From: Lachnospiraceae bacterium
GTDB lineage: Bacteria > Bacillota > Clostridia > Lachnospirales > Lachnospiraceae
Direction: 5' to 3'
Assembly (NCBI GenBank): GCA_029054245.1
Contig: JAIDFQ010000006.1
Span: forward strand, 102,961 to 166,960
DNA length: 64,000 nucleotides
Part shown: positions 8,770 through 16,617 of the stretch, one piece after another
Numbering within the stretch: position 1 is the stretch's first letter
How the letters are laid out: each line of letters starts with the position of its first letter
Program-made: the position numbers and the translations under genes
The notes under the pieces: model-generated
Told to the model about the DNA's origin: nothing
The model's input: only the letters and a program-made list of their open reading frames with translations
The model's database searches: none

Positions 8770-9708
8770 CTAATTTTCCTCTCCAATGCCAGTCAGTATC
8801 CTTGCCAAGAGAGAACCTTCCCGCACGAAAGGATATTCCCTTAAGGTAAATACCAATCCACTCTTCTTTGCCTTGATTTCCTCCAACGTCTTTCCCTCCA
8901 GAGGACTTACGACTTTTCCCAGCCGGTCTCCTTTCCTGACATAATGATTATGGGCAATCGCAGGAAGAAAGACGCCTGTGGTATTAGAACGGATAAAATC
9001 TACCTCACCGTCTGTGGAGATTGCCGGATACTGAATCTCTCCTACAGGTCCTTCCCACATCTTAAGTTCCTTCATTAGGTAAAAAATACCTTCCACCACC
9101 TGATTACCGTAACCTCTGTCGATCCTGGTCCCGACCCCCATCTCTACCACCATGGAGGGTACCCCCAGCATATTCATAGAATAAGTCAACGTAGATTCAT
9201 AGACAGTCGCTGTGGCATTCGTCCAAATCATATCTACATTTAAGCATTTGGCAAATGGAAGAAGTCTTTCAGCAAATTGCTCGCTCACCCTCACTTGCGG
9301 AATTTCCTTTACAAACACATCGCCTGCATGCACATCTAGGCACATATCCGCACCAGATATATCCTGAACGATCGCTGCCGCCGCCTGTTCCATGGCAGTT
9401 CCGTTTTGCTTGCCAGGAAACATCCTATTCAAATCCAAACCGAGCTTCGGTATCTTGTGCTCTGCATGCTCCAATCCAAGGGGATTTAACGCCGGATAGA
9501 TGTCCACCGTTCCGGTTAGGTACTCCTGCCCTTCCACGAGCCTGCGTACCGTCTCATAACAGACATATTGTCCCTCGAACTCGTCCCCATGAATACCCGT
9601 CACGATTGCCAGCCTTTTACTGAGCGGGCGCTTTCCCTCGATTCTGTTCTTATTGATCACGAACCTTTCTCCCACAGGAAGTTCTATAGAAAATACCTCT
9701 TCTATCAT
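8770..9708 (-). CDS. AstE/aspartoacylase family zinc deacylase
   Basis: 312 residues. Family members cleave N-acyl groups from amino acids or act on related amides, using one zinc. Expected ligands are present: HGDE (His40, Glu43) and DVHAG (His127). The substrate Arg lies in DLNRMFPG (Arg95) and the catalytic Glu is Glu189 in MVVEMGVG. A C-terminal beta-barrel domain (about residues 225-312, TGVFLPAIAHNHYVRKGDRLG) follows as in this family. Cytoplasmic, no signal peptide. It is 21 bases downstream of a TetR gene and 50 bases upstream of the inactive paralogue, so the two probably work together. The substrate is unknown. Confidence 0.85.
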   Translation of the reverse strand: MIEEVFSIELPVGERFVINKNRIEGKRPLSKRLAIVTGIHGDEFEGQYVCYETVRRLVEGQEYLTGTVDIYPALNPLGLEHAEHKIPKLGLDLNRMFPGKQNGTAMEQAAAAIVQDISGADMCLDVHAGDVFVKEIPQVRVSEQFAERLLPFAKCLNVDMIWTNATATVYESTLTYSMNMLGVPSMVVEMGVGTRIDRGYGNQVVEGIFYLMKELKMWEGPVGEIQYPAISTDGEVDFIRSNTTGVFLPAIAHNHYVRKGDRLGKVVSPLEGKTLEEIKAKKSGLVFTLREYPFVREGSLLARILTGIGEEN

Positions 9709-9729
9709 TGATTTTTGCCCCTTTTTGCC

Positions 9730-10314
9730 TTATTCTTCCGCAATAAGTCCCTGCATAACATATAAGATTTCACGGTCTACAGCAGCCTCTGAGATTCCCC
9801 GTGTCTTAGACGCGATTTTTAACCCTTCCAGTACATACATGATGTTTCTCGCCGCGCCCCGAGGATCTTCAGAATAAAACTCGCCACTCTGTATCCCAGC
9901 CTGAATCAATTTTTCAATGGCATAAACTGCACCATCAAATTGCTTTTTTAAAAGGTTATCCTTAGAAGGTACCTTATACCTAAAAAAGTATTCATAAATC
10001 GCCATATTTAAAGACGGCTTCTTAAAAAGAATCTCTTTCTTCTGTTCTTTTAAAAATAATGCCAGAACATCCGAGGGCGTCGCCTCCCTGCTTATGTTCT
10101 TATCAAACACATCATCCGCATCTTCCCGCTCAAACCTAAGGACCTCTTCAAACAGCTCTTTCGTATTCTGAAAATACAGATAAAGCCCTCCCCTGCTGAT
10201 ATCGCATGCTTCCACAATATCCTTCATGGTGACTTCTTTAAATCCTTTTTCTATAAATACTTCTCTCGCCGTTTCTACGATATACTTTTTCTTCTGTGCA
10301 GATTTATCACTCAT
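9730..10314 (-). CDS. TetR/AcrR-family transcriptional regulator
   Basis: 194 residues. The N-terminal helix-turn-helix is typical (about residues 8-58: YIVETAREVFIEKGFKEVTM, then DIVEACDISRGGLYLYF). The rest is helical and would form the ligand and dimer domain. It sits 24 bases after the DUF6508-like gene and 21 bases before the aspartoacylase-like pair, so it most likely autoregulates this operon. The inducer may be a substrate or product of the deacylase (inference). Confidence 0.88.
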   Translation of the reverse strand: MSDKSAQKKKYIVETAREVFIEKGFKEVTMKDIVEACDISRGGLYLYFQNTKELFEEVLRFEREDADDVFDKNISREATPSDVLALFLKEQKKEILFKKPSLNMAIYEYFFRYKVPSKDNLLKKQFDGAVYAIEKLIQAGIQSGEFYSEDPRGAARNIMYVLEGLKIASKTRGISEAAVDREILYVMQGLIAEE

Positions 10315-10338
10315 ATACTGTGCTCCTATGCCAGAGAC

Positions 10339-10785
10339 TTATCCCTTCTTCAGCAGTTCCTTTATCTTTTTGAGCCCGTGAAAGAAAACTCCATTTTCAA
10401 CCGCTTCTGACCAGAGAATGCCCTTTGTCATTCCGCCCAGCACATACTTTGCCATGATCGCAAATATGATTTCTATATCCTTAAACTCAACCTGATCAAT
10501 CATCAGAAGCTCGTCATGGGCATTCTTAAGCTTACAGCGTGAGTATGTATAGATATAATTGCGGTCAAAAAGCCCTGTCCTCTGCATTTCCTTCACAAAT
10601 GCAAGGAGCGTACTGTCATATACCGGAATCGGAACCGAATTTCCCGGCTTGTCTGCACCATTGTAGTTCTGAACAACCTTTTCCCCTACCCTCTCCTCAA
10701 ACCATGGGAGATAGCGGAATGCATTTTCAAATTTGGCACGATACTTTTCAATCATTTCCTGCCTATAAGTATTTTCTTTTTCCAT
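10339..10785 (-). CDS. DUF6508-like small protein
   Basis: 148 residues, soluble, no signal peptide or membrane segment. The pattern PVYDSTLLAFVKEMQRTGLF ... DRNYIYTYSRC ... IEIIFAIMAKYVLGGMTKG ... LWSEAVENGVFFHGLKKIKE resembles the widespread uncharacterised DUF6508 family as I remember it. No catalytic motif can be named. It is the first gene of the operon that continues with the TetR regulator and the two aspartoacylase-like genes. The 118-base gap upstream (10786-10903) should hold the promoter, but no clear -35/-10 pair was seen. Confidence 0.6.
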   Translation of the reverse strand: MEKENTYRQEMIEKYRAKFENAFRYLPWFEERVGEKVVQNYNGADKPGNSVPIPVYDSTLLAFVKEMQRTGLFDRNYIYTYSRCKLKNAHDELLMIDQVEFKDIEIIFAIMAKYVLGGMTKGILWSEAVENGVFFHGLKKIKELLKKG

Positions 10786-10903
10786 AGTGTATTTTCCTTC
10801 CCAAAACCTTCTACTTCTGTTATCGCAAAATACGCGCTAATTTTATCTTACCATAAAATTTCAAAATGTACTACACAGAAAATAATATTCACATTTTTCC
10901 TTG

Positions 10904-12706
10904 CTATTTTAGAATCACCACTCCATACCCTGGAAGCGTAAGTGTACCTTCCTCCAGCGATGCCCTGTTTTCATCGACATAAAGACTAGCTGCTATTTTC
11001 TCCGTTTCAGAGGAAATCTCCGAAATCTGTATTGTTTTAGGTTCAACTGACAAATTGCAGAAAATATAGAGCGTTTCATCTTCATAAGTCTTTGCAAATG
11101 CCGTCAGCGTATCATCTGAATAAGTTTCCAGATTTGTTACTATTCCCTTACTAATAGCAGGAAAGGTATTTCTTATGCGGATCGCCTTTCTATAATAATG
11201 GTAAATGGAATACGGATCTTGTACCTGCTCTTCATAGCTACCGTACTTCATCTTCACACTGTCCATATCCGCAGGACCTGTGCACATGCCCGGCATATCC
11301 TTATCCTCTGAAAAATACATGGGCGCACGTTTATTTTCGTCCTTGCCTGCTCCTTTCATTCCCAGCTCTTCTCCATAATATACAAAAGCGCTTCCCGTCA
11401 TCAGAAGATTCATCGCTCCGGCAATCTTCGTCTGAGATTGGGCGTTGTCTCCCGAAAAATATCCTGCGCTTCTTGCCAAATCGTGATTGGTGTAGAAAGG
11501 TGCATCGATATAATCTGGATTGTGCGCTGAAAACATTTCCTGAATATTCTCAAGAGCCTTGCCATAGGAGGACGCAGGCGCACTTTCCTTCGCAGCGCTT
11601 GCAATGATCCCTTCACTGTCTGCAAATGCAAAATTAAAAACGCTGTCGATTCCACTGTCATAATATTGTGCATAGGTGGATATATCTGTCCACACTTCTG
11701 CTACCAGATAAGCATCTTCCTTCTTTTCCTTCACCATATCTGTAAACCAGGTAAGAATCTCCACATTTGCACTGTCCACACCTGTCTCATACTCTTTCGC
11801 GGCATCCAGACGGAATCCCCCTACGCCTTTTGAAAGCCAGAAATCAACAATATCCTCAATCTCCCTCTGCACCTGTTCATTATAAAGATTCAAATCCGGC
11901 ATCCCATAATAGAACTGCGCCTCGTAATACCATACATCGCTTTCTGGTACCTGGCTGTAGCCAGTTCCTGCCTCCTTTGTGAAATGATAATAGTCCACAT
12001 AGGGGCATTCCTCCAGCGAAGGCTCCCCGTCTCCAAGGGCTGCCAGATAACTGCACGCCTCTTTGAACCACAAATGCTCTGAGGAGCTGTGATTGATCAC
12101 AAGGTCGATAATGACTTTTATGCCTCTCTTATCACACTCCGTGATCAATGTTTCAAAATCCTCCATCGTACCATACTCTGGATCTATCTCATAATAATCC
12201 GTTACATCATACTTATGGTAAGAAGGTGAGGGCATGATGGGCATGAGCCAGATTCCATTGCATCCAAGATCCGAAGTAGTCTGTGGATCCCCGTCATTGA
12301 TATAATCAAGCTTATCAATCAGTCCCCTCAAATCACCGATTCCGTCTCCATTACTGTCATAGAAAGAGTATACAAATACTTCATAATAAGTACGGTAATT
12401 GTCCTCCATCGAGACTTCAACTGGAAGAAGCGCCCGTTCTTCTGACTCCAGCTCTTCTAAAGCTTGTTTTGTGCCGTCCCCGCTCTCCGCTTCCTCATTT
12501 TCCGTTTGTTTATTTTCTACTTCTACACCATCTGCTCCGCTTCCTGCTGCATCGTCCGGCATGCCTTCCTCTTTGGCTTGATTATTGATCTGCTGCGGAT
12601 TGGCACTTCGTTCTTCCATTCCACCCTTTCCGCATCCTGCCGCCAGCATTGCCAAGACTATCATGATACACAAAAACCTTGCTCTTCCTTTTCTTTTATA
12701 CGGCAT
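10904..12706 (-). CDS. Extracellular lipoprotein alpha-amylase (GH13)
   Basis: 600 residues. The signal peptide ends in lipobox LAAGC (Cys25), so the enzyme is tethered outside the membrane. A long Glu/Gly/Ala-rich linker runs to about residue 100. The catalytic barrel follows: YEVFVYSFYDSNGDGIGDL, the region DLVINH (201-206), GGFRLDAAKE with nucleophile Asp301, LVAEVW with acid Glu337, and TNHD with Asp409. It should cut starch or long maltodextrins to oligosaccharides that the two nearby importers take up. It has a GC-neutral context and its own leader with CAGGAGG-like purine run. It is separated from malG by a terminator, so it is a distinct unit. Confidence 0.92.
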   Translation of the reverse strand: MPYKRKGRARFLCIMIVLAMLAAGCGKGGMEERSANPQQINNQAKEEGMPDDAAGSGADGVEVENKQTENEEAESGDGTKQALEELESEERALLPVEVSMEDNYRTYYEVFVYSFYDSNGDGIGDLRGLIDKLDYINDGDPQTTSDLGCNGIWLMPIMPSPSYHKYDVTDYYEIDPEYGTMEDFETLITECDKRGIKVIIDLVINHSSSEHLWFKEACSYLAALGDGEPSLEECPYVDYYHFTKEAGTGYSQVPESDVWYYEAQFYYGMPDLNLYNEQVQREIEDIVDFWLSKGVGGFRLDAAKEYETGVDSANVEILTWFTDMVKEKKEDAYLVAEVWTDISTYAQYYDSGIDSVFNFAFADSEGIIASAAKESAPASSYGKALENIQEMFSAHNPDYIDAPFYTNHDLARSAGYFSGDNAQSQTKIAGAMNLLMTGSAFVYYGEELGMKGAGKDENKRAPMYFSEDKDMPGMCTGPADMDSVKMKYGSYEEQVQDPYSIYHYYRKAIRIRNTFPAISKGIVTNLETYSDDTLTAFAKTYEDETLYIFCNLSVEPKTIQISEISSETEKIAASLYVDENRASLEEGTLTLPGYGVVILK

Positions 12707-12743
12707 AATCTGCCTCCTTTCCCGATTACCAGTTTCTTAGCGT

Positions 12744-12797
12744 AAAAAAACCTAAGAAGAATTCTTCAGGCATGAAGCAGACTCCTTAGGTTTTTAT
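12744..12797 (-). terminator. Terminator downstream of second malG
   Basis: On the minus strand AACCTAAG and CTTAGGTT form the outer stem around a second small hairpin (TTC...GAA), followed by a run of T. It ends the malE-malF-malG transcript before the amylase gene. The symmetric A-run also allows function in the other direction. Confidence 0.8.
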
Positions 12798-12818
12798 TTT
12801 ATACTGTTAATATCTCCA

Positions 12819-13700
12819 TTAACCCTTCACTGCTCCGCTCATGCCTTCCACATAGAATTTCTGAGTCATAAGGAACAAAATTGCAATAGGTATAGATACA
12901 AGAACTGCGCCGGCTGCAAAGGATGTATACCAATTATCGATATATTCCTTCTCAAGCATCTTCCAAAGACCAATGGATACCGTGTAATATTTTGCATCCG
13001 CACGGCAGATAACCTTTGCAAAAAGGAAATCAATCCAAGGTGACATGAAGGATGTCAAAATCGTGTATACAATGATCGGCTTACTCAAGGGAATCGTTAC
13101 ATTGGTAAAAATCTTCCATCTCGTTGCCCCGTCAATGATTGCTGCCTCATCAAGTGACTTCGGAATCGTATCAAAGAATCCCTTTGCCACATAAAATCCT
13201 AATCCCGTTCCGGCAGAAAATACAACCACCAGCGCAACCGGAATCATGGAGCCTTCTGACATATTCAGTGCCTTTAAGATATAGTACACAGCAACCATGG
13301 ACATGAATCCGGGGAACAATCCCAAAATCATAGCGATATTCATAAATGGTCTTCTCATTTTAAAGCGCATTCTGGACATACAGTAAGAAACAGAAAGCAC
13401 GAAAATGGTTGAAATAATGCAGGTAAAGATAGCAATCACAAAGGTGTTCATGAACATCTTTGGGAAGTTCAAGATTGTCGTATCTTTAAACAGCTTCACA
13501 TAATTATTGATCGTATAGGTCTGTGGGAAAAAGGTAGTCACATAAGATCCCTTTTCTCCCCTGAAACTGGTAAGAACTACCCAGAAAATCGGCAGAACCC
13601 ATATAAAAGCTAAAATAGCCAAAATCACATGTACAATGATATTCGTAATCGTTTTACGGATCTTTGCGCCTGTTACAGATGTGTCATTTGCTTTACTCAT
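12819..13700 (-). CDS. malG: Maltodextrin ABC permease MalG-like
   Basis: 293 residues with six hydrophobic segments. The EAA loop is LDEAAIIDGATRWKIFTNVT and the C-terminus is MSGAVKG, both typical for MalG-type permeases. It pairs with MalF directly upstream; the stop and start overlap as TAATG at 13698-13702. The substrate is inferred as maltose/maltodextrin from the neighbouring malQ and amylase genes. Confidence 0.9.
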   Translation of the reverse strand: MSKANDTSVTGAKIRKTITNIIVHVILAILAFIWVLPIFWVVLTSFRGEKGSYVTTFFPQTYTINNYVKLFKDTTILNFPKMFMNTFVIAIFTCIISTIFVLSVSYCMSRMRFKMRRPFMNIAMILGLFPGFMSMVAVYYILKALNMSEGSMIPVALVVVFSAGTGLGFYVAKGFFDTIPKSLDEAAIIDGATRWKIFTNVTIPLSKPIIVYTILTSFMSPWIDFLFAKVICRADAKYYTVSIGLWKMLEKEYIDNWYTSFAAGAVLVSIPIAILFLMTQKFYVEGMSGAVKG

Positions 13701-15076
13701 TACATGAATCCCTCCTCGTCTTTATAGGATGCTGTATTCCGATAGGTCAACAGTGCCACAATTGCCAGAACCACGAAGGTCATGATACCAATAACAGCTC
13801 CCAGATTATAGTAGTTCTTCTCGATGGTCAGCTTATACAGCCAGGTAACCAAAAGATCTGTCTTTCCTGCGGTATCGCCTACACCGGTCGGATTTCCTCC
13901 CGATAAAAGGAAAATAACGTTGAAGTTGTTTACATTACCAGTAAACTGTGTAATCAGATAAGGAGTCATTACGAACAACATATACGGCAGCGTAATCTTG
14001 AAAAAGGTCTGAACCGCATTCGCACCGTCAATTTTAGCTGCTTCATAAAGTTCTCCCGGAATATTCTGCAAAATACCTGTTACCTGGAGCAATGTATAAG
14101 GAATACCTACCCACAAATTAATGATGATAACCGTTACTCTTGCCCACGTTGCATTTGAAAAGAAAGGCAATGCCTGATCAATCAGACCATATTTCAAAAG
14201 CAAGGTATTTACAATACCCGTTGTCTGCAGCATGCTTCTCATAATCAGTAAGGATACGAACTGGGGAACTGCAATGGATAAAACAAAGCAGAAACGCCAG
14301 AATGCTTTTCCTTTTGTGTCTTTCCGGTTGATTACGATTCCAAGAATCATACCAAAAATATAGTTAAGCGCCGTTGCAAGAATTGCCCAGATTAATGTCC
14401 AGCCCAGTACAGAATAGAACTGACGTCCGATGCTGTCACCAAAGTTTAGGATCTTGGAAAAGTTCTCAAATCCCACCCAGTCGAACAGAACCAAATGCTC
14501 ATCCAGCTTGCTGTAATTGGTAAATGCCATAGTGATCATGAAGATCAGCGGCAGAATGGTGAATACAAGAACTCCTCCTATGGGTGCTGCAAGGAGCAAT
14601 TTATATAAATTTTGATTGAACAAACTCTTAATATCTTCTTTAAAGGTGTTTAAATGCCTGCCTTCTTTGGCAAGGACTTCGGCTTCATAGGAACTTTTTA
14701 CAGCCCCTCTCCAGACCATGATAAAAGCCAGTGTTACAAAAATGGTAGCAATACCATATAAAAGCAAGAGCAGGGATTGATCTCCCGCTACATATTCATA
14801 TATACTTTTTTTCTCATTCCATACTTTTTCCTGTTCTCTCCACCCCAGTGAAGGCAGCATGGATAAATTATAGATACCTGATGTAACCATAAACCAGATA
14901 TAAGCAACCTCAACTGCCAAAAAAACAATTCCCTTGCCAATCTGTTTATGCGCGATATTTCCTAACCCCATGACCAGCATGGATAATTTCGTTATGATAT
15001 TCCCTTTTGTTACTGCTTTTGTTACAGTATAAGGATTCGCAAACATATTTTTACTTCCAGAACCAGTCTTCTTCAC
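13700..15076 (-). CDS. malF: Maltodextrin ABC permease MalF-like with N-terminal extension
   Basis: 458 residues, about 150 longer than the MalF-like protein at 4217. The extra N-terminal part carries two or more hydrophobic segments (about 31-60 and 100-122) before the usual six-helix permease core, as in clostridial MalF proteins. The EAA loop is YEAAKIDGANAVQTFFKITL. It begins 84 bases after the binding-protein stop, and a strong hairpin lies in that gap. MalF and MalG share a TAATG junction. Confidence 0.9.
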   Translation of the reverse strand: MKKTGSGSKNMFANPYTVTKAVTKGNIITKLSMLVMGLGNIAHKQIGKGIVFLAVEVAYIWFMVTSGIYNLSMLPSLGWREQEKVWNEKKSIYEYVAGDQSLLLLLYGIATIFVTLAFIMVWRGAVKSSYEAEVLAKEGRHLNTFKEDIKSLFNQNLYKLLLAAPIGGVLVFTILPLIFMITMAFTNYSKLDEHLVLFDWVGFENFSKILNFGDSIGRQFYSVLGWTLIWAILATALNYIFGMILGIVINRKDTKGKAFWRFCFVLSIAVPQFVSLLIMRSMLQTTGIVNTLLLKYGLIDQALPFFSNATWARVTVIIINLWVGIPYTLLQVTGILQNIPGELYEAAKIDGANAVQTFFKITLPYMLFVMTPYLITQFTGNVNNFNVIFLLSGGNPTGVGDTAGKTDLLVTWLYKLTIEKNYYNLGAVIGIMTFVVLAIVALLTYRNTASYKDEEGFM

Positions 15077-15112
15077 ATTAAACCTCCTACCTTCCTATCA
15101 AACAGGCACCAA

Positions 15113-15132
15113 GATGCCCCATGAGGGGCATC
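15113..15132 (-). other. Intercistronic stem-loop between malE-like and malF genes
   Basis: GATGCCCC and GGGGCATC pair perfectly around a 4-base loop. There is no T-run, so it is probably a processing or stability element rather than a terminator. It is at the same operon position as the unrelated hairpin at 4163-4193. Confidence 0.65.
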
Positions 15133-15160
15133 CTGAATACCTTTGTTTTTGACTGAAATT

Positions 15161-16477
15161 TTACTGTGCAACGTCTGTGTTCATTGCTGTGTTCATTTCT
15201 TCTGTCTTTTCTGCTGCATTGTCATGTGTAATTTCGCCAGCAACAAGTGCTTTACCCATGTTCTCTGCAGGTGACCAGTAGTTACCCATAGAGGAAACAA
15301 CAGGCTGCATAATGGATGTATCTGTCATAGTTTTTGTTACAGCAGTTGCAATTGCATCGTCTGCAAGTACAATGTTTGTGTTAGAAGGAAGAACGTTTCT
15401 CAGTTCATAGTGAGCCATCTGAGCTTCTTCGCTAGCAAGGTAAGCTGCAAGCGCCATAGCAACTTCCATGTTCTCGCAGTTAGGGTTAACGCCGATTGCC
15501 TTTGATCCCATGAAGGACTTTAACTGACCTGCGCTTCCGCCGATGTTAGCTGTAGGAAGTGCTGCAACGCCCATGTTGTCGCCAAGTGCTTCCTGTACAG
15601 ATGCTGCATCCCATGTACCAGAGAAGATTGCATTAACAGAACCGTCACGAAGACCTGCGATACCTGCTCCATCCTGGTCATTGATGAAGTTAGCGTTAGC
15701 TACTAAGTCAACAAGGTAATCTGTAGCAGCTGCTGCGTTGTCGCCGCCAAAGTTGATGCCTGCTGCTTCGTCTGTACCATCGCCGAAGATGGTAGCGCCG
15801 TTAGCAACATAGAATGCCTGGATATACCAGCTGTTTGAAAGAGGGAAGGAAACCTTGCCTTTTTCTAACATAGCATCAAGGCTCTTAACGTCATCTTCTG
15901 TAAAGACGCTCTTGTCATAGTACATGAACCATGTGTTGGATGTGAAAGGGAATGCCCATACTGAGTCATTGTATGTAACAGATGCTATGATAGAGTCAGC
16001 GTTTGTAGATGTCACAGCTTCTAAGTAGCTTCCGCCAAGTTCTGCAAGACCATTTGCAGCAACTAATTCAGGAATGTTGTCGTTTGCAAGCATGTATACA
16101 TCAGCTGCGCCTTCAACGTCCTGTGTTACAGTAGCCTTTGCATCGCCTTCAGCACATACGCCATACTCAAAAGTCAGATCCCAGTTGGGATGCTGTGCTG
16201 CGAACTGTTCGCACATTGTAGGAAGCCAGTTACCAGCATCTGCGGACTGATCTTCTGAAGGTCCCCATACAGTGATTGTTGCTGTAATTGCCTCTTCTTC
16301 TTCATTTACAGGAGCTTCTGCATCTGCACCATCTGTTGTCTCTGCAGGAGCCTCTGCATCATCTGTTGTTTCTGCTTCTGTCTGTGCAGGTGCTTCCTGT
16401 GTTTGACCGCCGCCGCAGCCAACTAAAGAAGCTACCATAGCAGAAGCAAGAAGTACTGCTAAAACTTTCTTTTTCAT
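15161..16477 (-). CDS. malE: Maltodextrin-binding lipoprotein, MalE-like
   Basis: About 438 residues. The signal peptide MKKKVLAVLLASAMVASLVG precedes the lipobox Cys21. An Ala/Glu/Thr-rich linker (to about residue 65) leads into the solute-binding fold starting ATITVWGPSEDQ. The segments TSNTWFMYYDKSVF and NAIFSGTWDAASVQ are those of MalE-type sugar binders. The ATG at 16477 is chosen over the longer frame because AGGAGAGG lies just upstream and the signal peptide starts there. First gene of the malE-malF-malG operon, probably controlled at the palindrome at 16531. Confidence 0.92.
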   Translation of the reverse strand: MKKKVLAVLLASAMVASLVGCGGGQTQEAPAQTEAETTDDAEAPAETTDGADAEAPVNEEEEAITATITVWGPSEDQSADAGNWLPTMCEQFAAQHPNWDLTFEYGVCAEGDAKATVTQDVEGAADVYMLANDNIPELVAANGLAELGGSYLEAVTSTNADSIIASVTYNDSVWAFPFTSNTWFMYYDKSVFTEDDVKSLDAMLEKGKVSFPLSNSWYIQAFYVANGATIFGDGTDEAAGINFGGDNAAAATDYLVDLVANANFINDQDGAGIAGLRDGSVNAIFSGTWDAASVQEALGDNMGVAALPTANIGGSAGQLKSFMGSKAIGVNPNCENMEVAMALAAYLASEEAQMAHYELRNVLPSNTNIVLADDAIATAVTKTMTDTSIMQPVVSSMGNYWSPAENMGKALVAGEITHDNAAEKTEEMNTAMNTDVAQ

Positions 16478-16530
16478 AATTCTTTCCTCTCCTTTTTGGA
16501 TTTGATAAATAATATTTATATAAAATGTGT

Positions 16531-16549
16531 CACAAACATAATGTTTGTG
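16531..16549. promoter_or_regulatory. Palindromic operator candidate upstream of malE-like gene
   Basis: CACAAACATAATGTTTGTG has 8-base perfect arms. It lies about 55 bases before the start of the binding-protein gene and next to an AT-rich stretch that could hold the -10 box. The divergent LacI-family regulator at 18349 is the likeliest binder (inference). Confidence 0.5.
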
Positions 16550-16582
16550 TTTCCACATCTCATATCAAAAAATACTAAGTCC

Positions 16583-16617
16583 AAAAAAACATGTCTTTAT
16601 CATTTTAACATGTTTTT
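16583..16617 (-). terminator. Terminator of malQ
   Basis: On the minus strand AAAAACATGT and ACATGTTTTT form a 10-pair stem around a 13-base loop, followed by a T-run. It begins at the malQ stop codon. Confidence 0.8.
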
